64,000 bases of DNA from positions 1,550,001 through 1,614,000 of the forward strand of contig OY755182.1 of the NCBI GenBank assembly GCA_963576735.1. Reading direction: 5' to 3'. This DNA comes from Bedellia somnulentella. Lineage: Eukaryota; Arthropoda; Insecta; Lepidoptera; Bedelliidae. The notes below the pieces were generated by a model. It was not told the DNA's origin. It saw only the letters and a program-made list of their open reading frames with translations, and ran no database searches. Within the stretch, counting starts at the first letter, position 1. Each line of letters opens with the position of its first letter. A program made the position numbers and the translations under genes. Shown here piece by piece: positions 45,001 through 57,000 of this stretch.

Positions 45001-48000
45001 ATTTTAACTGTCCCTTGCCAATACATATTTGAGAATTTAATGTATGCCAAAAAGAATATTGGCCAATTTAGTAAAGTTAGTGATAGGCATACTGTTAACA
45101 CTCGGAATAAGGAGAAACTTAACGTACCGAAGTGGAGACTTAATAAAGTAAGTAACTCCTTTATGGGACTATCCCTGAAAATGTTCAATAAACTCCCTTC
45201 TGACATATTGGAATTGCCTGTGGCATCTTTTAAAAAGGCAATTAAAGCCATGCTTTTAAAGAAATCTTACTACAGTGTTCAAGATTTTTTAAACGACAAG
45301 GATCAAACGCGCTCATGACCATGTCCGTAAAGCTATAAATCTTCCCTCGTTATTCCTAGGAATAATTGTCTGGTGAGGATTTTTCTTCTCACGTTATGTG
45401 ATTGGTTTTTGTGATGGACAATTTATTTTAATTATGTCAAACTAGCGTTTGGTTTGGTCGCTTAGAAAATCTTTTGTAAAGTAAAAACATGTTTATAAAC
45501 TGAAATTGTACAAACCATATTTTGAAAAAATGAAAAAATGTGAATGTAAAGAGTTTCTTTGTTGCTTCTTCTCTTTACGAACACCTTCCGAAGCAACGGA
45601 TTAACGATTAATTTAAAACTTTGACGTTCAAAAAATGTTAGTATTTAACTTTATTTTGAAAAATAAACTTTTTGACTTTTTTTTTTGACTTTTTATAACA
45701 GATGTTGCCTGCTAGCGGGTAGCGGCGCGGTGGCGGGTACAGCTAGTACTTAGTAAGTCACTTTGAACCGCCGCGCAGTGGGTGCTTCAGCGGGAGAGCA
45801 ATTCCCAATATAAATTAGTGTAGTGTATTGAAGAAAAGCGTAGTTATGTGAAATGTAGCGTAGAGTAGTGTATTGAAGCGTAGTGTGGCGTAGCATAGTC
45901 TAATATAGTGTAGCGTAGTATAGCGTAGCATAGTGTAATATAGTGTAGTGTAGCGTTGTGTATCGTAATGTAGCGTGGTGTAGTAAAGTGAAGCGTAGCG
46001 TATCGTAGACAAGCGTAATATCCCTACCTAAAGTTCCACAACAAATCCTGCCTGCTAGCGGGCTTAGGACACTTAGTAGATCTCTCTGAGCCGCGGTGGG
46101 CTTGCTCTAGCGGGACAGCAATTCGCAATATAGTATAGTACTCGGGCCCAGTCTAAGTTTAAATCACGGCCGTCTGATCTAAATAAGGAAAAGTTTGTGG
46201 CGATTCGAAATCACTGCAATAGGGTGTGTAGGGATGCACAGCGATACCACATTCATGATTCCGTTGAGAATGGCGATCCGGCTAAAGTCTGGAAGTTTCT
46301 TAGATCCTTAGGAGTTGGAAAATCTCGTCAAGATTCAATCCCGAAAGATCTGGACCTTACTTCACTTAATAATCATTTTACCTCAACGTCTACCTTTGAT
46401 GGTATTAAAAAAGCTGACACTCTGCAATTTCTTTCTACACTTCCAACTCCGGATTATCCTCCCTTTACTATTTGTCAATTCTCCGATTGTGATGTTAAGA
46501 GGAATATTATGTCAATTACATCAAACGCAACAGGTGGTGATAGTATAAGTCGTAAAATGATTTTGCCTATACTTGACATAATAATTCCCACCATTACTGA
46601 TATCCTCAATAACTCCATAACCTCAGGATCATTTCCGACGGTATGGAAAGAAGCCCAAGTCACCCCGATTCCTAAAAAAGTTAATCCAAAATCCTTCTCT
46701 GAATATCGCCCTATATCTATCCTCCCTTTCCTTTCTAAAGTCCTTGAACGACTTGTACACAGACAATTAAATGATTTCCTGACTAAAAATGATCTACTTA
46801 ATCCTTTCCAATCTGGTTTCCGCCCTTCCCACAGTACCGTTACGGCTTTGGTTAAAATTACTGATGACATACGTTTGGGGATGGACAAGGGATTACTGAA
46901 TGTTCTATCACTGCTTGACTTTAGTAGCGCATTTAATTCTGTTGACTTTGATATATTATTGGCTTTGCTTCGTTCTATTAACATATCTCCAACGGTGATT
47001 GACTGGTTTCGTAGTTATCTACAGGGGCGTCGGCAGCGCATTCGCATCGAAGATTCTTATTCTCCGTGGTGTGATTTAATTGCCGGTGTTCCACAGGGTG
47101 GTGTGTTGTCTCCTCTCTTATTTGCTATATTTATTAATAGTATTTCTCATCAACTCACTTCTTCCTACCACCTTTATGCAGATGATCTTCAAATTTACAC
47201 ACAAGCAAATCTTGATCAATTGAATATGTCCATTGGCCTGATTAATGGTGATCTGGAGCGCATTTTGCGTTGGAGTGAGGCATATGGGCTAGCAGTCAAT
47301 CCAAATAAATCTCAAATAATAATAGTCGGTAGTTCTCGAATGATTTCTAGGATTGATTACAAATCACTGCCACCTGTGTTATTTGATGGAAAATCAATCT
47401 CTTTTAGCCCCGTGGTAAGGAACTTAGGCATTATGATCGATTGCAATTTATCTTGGGTACCCCAATTAGAATCGGTAAGCCGAAGGATGTTCGCGTCAGC
47501 GGGCTCCCTCAGGAGACTGCGTAATTTTCTACCTACTGCTACCAAAACTGCGTTAGCTCAATCTCTACTCCTTCCAATTTTGGATTACGCTGATACCTGT
47601 TATCTTGATTTAACGGAAGAACAGCTAAATAAATTAGAGCGTCTCCAAAACTTATGCATAAGGTTTGTTTTTGGATTGCGTAAATATGATCACGTGTCTG
47701 TTTATCGTTCTAAACTTAAGTGGCTTCCTATTCGCCTCCGCCGAAATGCGCATACTTTGTCTCTTCTTTACTCTATCTTATTCAATCCTGCCACCCCTTT
47801 CTATCTAAAAGAACGTTTTCAATTTCTATCTTCTTCCCATAACCTTAATTTACGTTCAGACCATAATCTTCAATTAACCATTCCCTCTCATTCAACCAAT
47901 TTCTATGGCTCCTCTTTTTCTGTACACGCTGTGCAATTGTGGAACGCACTTCCTGTGGAGGTGCGACTGGCTAAATCCCTTAATGTGTTCAAGGATCTGG

Positions 48001-51000
48001 TGAAACAACACTATCTCACTGAAGCGCTGTAATACTGTTGCTTTTTAAATTATATGTATTAATTATATTTCTAAAACGTCTTTGTGTATTTTATTTAGGT
48101 ATTTGTATTACTTGTATATATAAAAGTATGTAGTTATGTATGTATGTGTGTTCATATGTGTGTAATATGTACCTATATTATTTTGTGTAATGAATATTTA
48201 TGTTATTATTTCAATTAAATAAGTTAGTTTTAAAGTAAGCTTGTTTTGTGCATCTACCTAGATAACTAGTTTACCGATCTCACCTTCCAAAGGTTGTCTG
48301 GAAGAGATCGCTTTTAGCGATAAGACCGCCGATTGTACCTCACTGTAAACTGTATGATAATTTCTTTTGTAAATTTGTGTTTGATGTACAATAAAGAGTT
48401 ATTCTATTCTATTCTATTCTATAGTGTAGTTTAGTGAAATGGAGCGCAGCGTAGCGTAGTGTAGCGTAGCACATTGTAATGTAGTGTAGCGTAGCATAGT
48501 GTATTGAAACGTAGTATAGCGTAGCATAGTGTGGCGTAGTGTATTGGAGCGTAGTGTATTATTGTGAAGTGTACTATTAGTATAGTGTAGTGTATTATGG
48601 AGTAGTTCTCACCTAAAGTTCCACAGCAAGTCCTGCCTGCTAGCGGGTAGCGGCGCGGTGGCGGGCGCGGCTAGTACGGCGCTCAGTAGGTCTCTCTGAG
48701 CCGCGGTGGGCTTGCTCCAGCGAGACAGCCACTCGCCGCGGAGACAGCGGGAAAGACGTTGTTGTTTGCTTTCTACTAGGTTCTCCTGGAGTGAAATATG
48801 TGTAGGTTAAAAGTTGGAAAATCATAATAAGAAAGTAATGAGTATCTAACTTATTATTCATCATAAACTAATTTAGACACTAACGATCGATTTCTGAATT
48901 GAGGATTCCAGCTGAGAACAACTTAAGTATCGTTTTGTCGCATTGAAATCTTAACAACTGAATGAGTCAAAACGATACTTATGTCGTTATTAGCTTGAAT
49001 ACTCAATTCAGAAATCGGGCGTATGAATGATTATTGATAATGTAGTAAAAGTTAACTGCTCAGAACGCGAAGGAATTTAAGCAAGTTTAAAGGTTTAAAA
49101 TAAAGACTTTTACCGAAAAAAGGGATATGATCTTTGAGATAAAGATTTTAAAAGAGGAGTTATTATAAAACATCAATATTAATTTGGTTTCTTTAAATGA
49201 AATCTAAAAGTCTATTAACAAAATAATACCATGAATAAGATATAGAAGCTTGTATGTTATTGTGCGGGTAAGTGTTGGTGATAGTTGATAATGATAATAA
49301 TAAAACACGAGTCCACAGATGATAATAAATATACTGATAAAATTAACAAATTATGATACAAATGATATTGATATGCGCGTCGCGATTGATAGATGATTTT
49401 GGACTGACTAATACGCGTTAACGCGGTTCGACCTAAAACTAAGTATTGCTGACAAAGGTGTTCGAGTGCATTGCACCGAACATATTCCCACCGGGACAAG
49501 ATATCATGATTAAATACAATTTAAATGCTAAATTACAACTCTACCCCTTAATAACCCAAATTATATCATAGGAAACTTAAATTAAACAATCTCTATTTAA
49601 TAAACGTAACTAGTCATTAAATTATACCCCAATTAAAGTAAACAATATTTAAAATAAAAATTCAATTAAACTTTATACTCGACTATCTTCAACGTCAATG
49701 TACACTCTTTTAGTAATTATGGGAGATGTTGCTATGTCCACCATTGATTGGCTTTGCTCACTTAACACATAACCACTAGGCTGACGGTCAGCCGTGCTCT
49801 GCTTTCGCGCACTTATCACACTATCACTAAAAACACTATCACTTAACACTCTATCACTTATCACTCTATCACTTATCACTCTATCACTTATAACACTTAA
49901 TTCAGTCTGCTGCTGTGGCTCGGCGCGGGGAGCGCGTCCCGGGCTCCCGCGCCGCCGCCACCACACCGCCACTGCTAGCCCGACGGCTCCTGCCACCCCC
50001 ATGTATGACACTACATACTGGTGAATGTCATGTCCCGACAGTTCTATATCTTCATTCATATCTTCATGCTTTAATAATTCAATTTTTTGCTTCACGTCGC
50101 TGAGTGAGGTTGAAAGGTTTGTGTCGCTAGTGCTATAGTTATACGCAGTGGGCATGGTTAAATTCAAAAAGTGATTTATTGGTGCTATTTCAAAGTCATA
50201 AATCATCTGATGACTGATGTTTAACGTATTTGTTTGTGGTATGTTCGAATAAAATGTGAAATCTCTCCCTTTAGCTATACATTTATTTTCTAAGCGTATA
50301 ATACCAGAATTCTCCAATTGTATGGTCTTAATATCATGGTCGCAAATAATTCTCATGGTGTATAAGTAACAATGAAAATATAAATATGTAGAAGGCTCTG
50401 TTAATTCAAACCATTGATCCATGCATGTAGTTGTTTGTATTTGACAATTTCCATTATTATCTAATTTACAAAAGTTTTCTTCTGCACTCATTTGTTTAAT
50501 AGGGCTATTTAGTTTGCATAAATAAACCTTTCTTTGGTGTAAGCACTGCTGTAGTTCATAATTATTAGTGTCTATGTATGCGTCCTTCGGTAAATTCATT
50601 GCAACATGAGATGCTCTTGGAATTATTTGGATCATTCTGTCGTTAATATTGTGTGGGACAGCAATTAATTTATATAATTGGAAATTATCACGACTGATCA
50701 GAGGAAATTTGATTTCAAATATCACGTAGTCGTTAGTTATTCTTGATTTTACGCTTAAAAGCTTGTATATTTCGTGATAGCCGCTTGATATATCTTCTAT
50801 CGGTAATGTAAGGTCATTCGTGAGTTGGCTAGATATAATTTGCAACTCCTTTCGGAACTGTTCCGGGCTCAGAAGATGTATGTTAAAGCGCCCATGATAA
50901 ATATCTAATAATGTGCTCAATAAGGCATCTTGCGCCCTCCTTAAATTTGATATTATGTTAACAGCGGTGATAGATGTCAGTGAAAAATCTTCAGATATGG

Positions 51001-54000
51001 TTAATCTACTAACTTGTAAGGTAACGTTGTCAATCGAGGTATCTAATTTGTAAAGATGCTTGCTGATAGTTTTATGCTGATTCGTCATGATTTCTTCGGT
51101 TCTTTTCAAAAGGTTATATTCAGCTTCGATTACTGAGGTCTGATTTTTATAGAGCGTATATATATGTTTGGTATTTTCTTTTAATAATTTAATATCTTGT
51201 GTGTATTTTTCTGCGAATCTCTCATCTAATATACCGAACAAGCTGTTTGCAACATAACCCACGCCGTCGATAAGGCCGCGGCGCCGACGCTGTCTGGAGT
51301 GAAACCCTTCTCTTGTTTCAAATGCCTGATTCAGCAGAAGCTCATTGTAGTATTGTAATTCCTTTTGATCGTGTTCTAATTGTTTTAATATCATATTGCA
51401 TCGTGTGTGGTCTTGAATTATCGCACATATCTTTTGTAAATATATTAAGTATTTTTCAGTTGCTCGAAATCCTTCCCAATAAGGAGCCATATTAAAGTAA
51501 CTTATCATAGTCCAGTCATCGCGAATAAGTCTTAAGTTCGCAACAGGGTCGAAATAAAGGGACTTGTTATTGTGATCAAACTTTGACAACGTGAACATAG
51601 CTTCTGAAGGTGATAAAATTGTCATGAATAGTAATAATGATATTGCCATAGAAATAAAACTTGTTTTCTGTGTGTTTTGCTTGACCTTGATAGGGGGGCG
51701 ATTCGTGTCTTCTGATTTTGCTTTTTTATTGATTGCTTTTGTGTTTTGATTATTTTCGGTCTTAGTTGAAAGCGGTAACAATGATATTTTAGTGATTGGT
51801 CTCTTCAGATACCCATTTTTAGTTTTTAAAGTAACTACTCTAACTAACCCATCGCTTCCTGGGTGTACTTCAACTACTCTTCCCATTGCCCATTTCCCCG
51901 CTGGAAGGTTCTCTTCATGGATGATAACCACGTCTCCTATCTCAATGTTTTTTCTCTGTTTTAACCACTTACTTTTAGCCGACAGTTGCACGAGATATTC
52001 ACTTTTCCAGTGTTTCCAAATATCTTTAAATGATCTTGTTATCAAGTTCCATCTTGTTCGAGCATCCTCAGCTGTTTCAATGACGTCACCACCTACTCTG
52101 CCGTTGAGAAAATGTGCTGGTGTTAGGCACTCCAAATCTTCAATGTTTTCCGTTAAATTACACAGAGGGCGACTGTTCAGACATGCTTCTAATTGAGACA
52201 ATAAGGTAGAATATTCCTCAAATGTAAGTTTTTGAGAACCTACCACTCTCTTCAGGTGATACTTTAAACTACCCACGGCTTTCTCCCACAATCCCCCGGC
52301 AGAAGCCCATGTTTGTGCATTAAATCGAAATTCTATCTTCATTTCTGTGATTTCTTTAAGAAAAGTGTCATTAAATATATGTTTCAATTGATCGTATCCT
52401 TCTTGTAATACCCGATTAGCTTTAATAAAATTGGTTCCGTTGTCGCTGTAAATATATCTTGGCGTACCCCTTCTTGCCGCCATCCGACGTAAGGCAGCCA
52501 GAAAGGCTTCGCTGGTTAATTCAGAAACTAATTCTAAATGCACGGCTTTAGTGACCATGCAGATGAACACTGCAATATATCCCTTTGTTGTCTTCGCTCC
52601 TCTCCCTTTATTTAATTTAATGTCTACAAATCCAGTGTAATCTACGCCCGTGTGATAGAACGGAGGAGCTGGGTTGCAACGGGCTTCTGGCAGGTCGCCC
52701 ATCCTTTGAGCATTTAATTCAGGTTTATTCTTTCGGCAAATAACACAGTTTCGTAGTTGTTTTTTAGTAACGTTGACGCCTCCTACGATCCAAAATTTCC
52801 TCCGTATTGTAGATAATGTTAATTTTACTCCACCGTGATATGTTAGTTCGTGAGCTTGGTCAATAATTAATTGTGTTAATCTGTGATTATGCGGAATTAT
52901 CATAGGATGCTTTGTTTCAAATGGCAAATCAGCATTTCTCAATCTTCCTCCGACACGCAAAATTCCAGTTGAATCGAGATATGGCTGTAAATTTAATAGT
53001 TTGCTGTTCGTGTTCACAGTTTGCTTTTTCTTTAAATTATTTATGTCATCACTAAACTCGCAGTATTGTATATGTTTCACAATACGTAATTTTGCAGCGT
53101 TGAGTTCCGGTAATGTAACATATGTAGGTCGCTGCACTCGACACGGTGTCAATGCTCTAATGACCCATGCTAAAATTAAAATGACTTTTGTAAATGAATT
53201 ATATTTTTCTAACAATTGATTAATTATGCTTATATTATTTTGTTTTATTACAACATTACATGATCTTTTTATTTCGTGATTTGTAGAGTAATTAATGCGT
53301 TGATAATTAATTTCTGAGAGCTCTGATAAATACGTGGGCCCTTTCCACCACAATGATTGATTTTTAAGCTGGGAAAACGTTAAACCACGACTTGCTGCGT
53401 CGGCAGGGTTATCGTTGGTTTTTATATAATTCCAATAGTCTGCTGGTATAACTTCCTTAATCTTTTTTACTCTGTTTGTGACAAATGGTTTCCACCGGTT
53501 CTGATCTCCATGTAGCCATCCTAAAACAACCATTGAATCACACCATCCGTACAATTTAATTTCGTAGTTGCTAAAACATTCCATAACCTTTTTTGTTAGT
53601 TTTGCAAGTAGTTCAGCTCCGCATAGCTCTAATCTTGGTAATGATACTGATTTGTTGTATGGTACTAATTTAGTTTTCGCCGCTATCAATACAACTGAAC
53701 ACTGAAATTCCTTAATAACCCTTGCGTATAAAACTGCAGCGTAAGCTTTTGTCGACGCGTCGCAGTAGCCATGAATTTCGAATTTGACTCCCTGTGACGT
53801 TCCGATCCAGCGTGGGATTTTAATATCATTAATGTTGTTGATGTCTTCTTTCATTTTAAGCCACTCCATTTTAAGTTTGCTAGGTAACTCGTCATCCCAT
53901 TTTAAATTTTCGCGCCACACAGCTTGGAATAATAATTTTAACTTAGTAACTACCGGGGCTATCCAACCCAAAGGGTCAAATATTTTGGAAATCTCGGCTA

Positions 54001-57000
54001 ATAATTTCCGCTTAGTGATTTTAGTGACTGGTTGTACGTTAATATTATGTTGAAAAGAAAATTGATCTTCGTTTGTGTTCCATTGAACTCCCAATGTTTT
54101 TGATGACGAATCGAATTTAAAGTAATACAAGTCGTTTGAATGATTAATATCTTCTCTGAGGTTTTTTAATAGTTGGGGTTCATTTGACGACCACTTCCTT
54201 AAAGTAAATCCTCCTGCTTTTAATAACTGATTCAACTGATAAATGTGCTTCTGACCTTGAAATATATCGTCACACCCATGGACAAGGTCATCCATGTACA
54301 TCGATTTTTCGACTATTTTTGCGGCCTCGGGATAATTTTGTTTCTCATCAGTGGCCAAACGTTTTAAAGTCATCATAGCGAGAAACGGTGCAGCTTTAGT
54401 GCCGTATGTTACAGTCATTAGTTGATAATCGGTTAATTTGTGATTAAACGAGTCTCTCCATACTATTTTCTGCAGACTTTGATCATTTTCGTTAATCATT
54501 ATTTGTCTATACATTTTTTCAATATCGGCAGTATAGGCATATCGATATTGACGGAATTTCAAAATTAATGATTGTAAATCTAATTGAAGGTTTGGCCCTT
54601 TATGCATTAAGTCATTGAGACTATTTCCGGAAGTTGTTTTTGCTGATGCGTTGAATACCACCCGAACCTTTGTAGTGCTAGATTCTGCACGGAGCACTGC
54701 GTGATGGGGTAGGTAGCACTGTGTATTTGATGGGTCGTTATATGATATCTTCATATGATTTAAATCAATGTATTCCTTCATAAAATCTTCATACTGTTTA
54801 GTTAATTCGGGCCGTTTGATAAGTGATTTTTTCAAATTATTAAATTGTGCAACTGCTAAAGCTTTCGATGATCCTAATTCCTTCTCATATCCCTCTCTCA
54901 TAGGTATTCTTACTTCATATCTTCCGTCTGGCCTACGTCGTGTGGTTTCTTGATAATATTCAATGCATTTCTGATCTTCTGAAGATAATTCGGGCTTATC
55001 GCTGATATCTTCTATCTCCCAAAAGTTTTTTATATCTTGTATCTGTGTTAAGATGACGTTACAGTGGAATGATTGTATTTTTCCGCAAAGTAACCACCCT
55101 AACTGTGTTCTTTGTGCGAGTGGTTCATACTGACTTCTTCCCCTTATTAAACCCTCTTGCATGATACTGGAATAAATATCTGCCCCTAAGAGTAAATCGA
55201 CTGGGCGACTTATATAGAACTCCTTGTCTGCTAAATCGATGTTGTAAATATGAGACCAATTTTGTTTAGGTAATGATGAATTTGGAAGATTTTTTATTAA
55301 TTGATTCATTATAAGCACTTCGATGTTTAATGAGAAATTGTTATATATCGATTCGATAGTTATATTAAGTTTTCCTTTGCAGTTACTTTCGTTTTCTCCG
55401 ACTCCAAAGATAACACCCTTACAATGCTGACGTTTTAAACCAAGCTGTTGAGCCGCGTGTTCAGTTATAAGCGATATTTGCGACCCTTGATCGATAAGGG
55501 CACGCATGACTTTGTATGATCCGTCGTTTGCTCTTACTTTAATCATTGCTGTTGATAACAAGATCTCTGAGGCATTTTCTTGCGTAACATGCGATGTTCT
55601 TACTTGACTATCATTTTGCTGATTCCGGTAAATCGGTCGTATGTTCGAACTAGCTGGATTTGAGGTCGTCGGCCTCCGAACTGTAGCGTCATGTATTAAT
55701 GTATTATGGCAATCTCCACAAATGCGACAACGGCGTACTGAAAAACATGGTTTACCGTAATGTGAATACAGACAATTTTTGCATATATCTAATCTTGTAA
55801 GCGTTCTTAGTTTCATTTCATTTGATTGTTCTATAAATTTTTGGCAACTGAATAAACCATGATCTAATTTACACAATGGGCACTTGATAATTGGAGCTGT
55901 GACATGATAGGATTTATTAAACTGTTTTGGCGATTGGCTGTTGCGGTGATAAGTGGGATACTTGTTATAAGCGTTAGCGTTCATAGCGTGAGGCTTTTTA
56001 GGGTAGCCAGAGTAGTTGTTTGAGTTTAAATAGGTTTCTTTCTGTGGTATATCCTGCTTTCTTCTGGATTGCTCAAGCATCGTGAATTTGTTCTCCAAGA
56101 ATTCTAACAGTTCTTGTAAATTAGGTAGTTCTCTCGGCTGTTTTAATGACTCGACATAATCTGCATGGGTTTCATTATCTAATTTTTGTGCAAGGATATG
56201 GACTATTATTGGGTCCCAAGTGCTTATATCCACACCTAAGTTCTTAATAGCATTAAGGCTCTCCTTTGTGGTGTCATGAAGTTTCTTAATCTGAATTAAA
56301 GATTGATGTTGCAAATTAGGCAGATTAAGTATGATATTAAGATGAGAGGAAAAAATTAATTTCTTGTTTTCATATCTATGGTTTAAAATGTCCCAACACG
56401 TTGTATAATTTTCAGAGCTTATTTGTAAGTGCTGAATTAACCGTTCTGCATCGCCTCTTATTTTACCTTTTAAATATTGCATCTTTTGCGACTTAGACAA
56501 TGATGGATTGAGATGCACAGCTTCCATGAAAAGGTTTTTAAATGACACCCATTGATGGTAATTGCCTGTAAAGACTGGAATATCTATCTGTGGCGTTATA
56601 TATTCCCTGTGCGAAACTGACCACAACTTTATATTAATTTCTTCTTTCAGTTTATTATATATATTTTCATGATACGTAAACGACTCTTCGTAGGATTCAT
56701 CTTCACTATCTACAATAGCCTCTATCTCCCAGTGAAGTGAGTCGATAACCGACCAGCGTGATTGCAATTGTTTTAGCGTGTCCTCAAATTTCCATTTTTC
56801 AGCAATAGTATCTATATTAATGCCCTTTACGGTTCTCATGAGTGCTTTAAAATTAATTGATTGTTTATTTAGCATTTCATCCAACCTGCTGAACGCTCCT
56901 GTTGATCGTTTATTAATGATATTTGAATAAGTAGCCTCTCTGTACTTTTCTTCCATAAAATCGTCCTGTTGCTGTAACCCACCTGATCTGGTATTTCCCG

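Noticed and set aside
45815..46012. 65-codon open frame, minus strand, rich in Tyr/Thr/Leu
   Set aside because: Translation of the TAG-rich satellite; no gene.
46197..46199. GTG as the start codon of the RT frame
   Set aside because: The frame stays open upstream to about 46140 and the element is 5'-truncated; no true start is present.
46475..46984. 169-codon minus-strand open frame
   Set aside because: Antisense shadow of the non-LTR RT frame.
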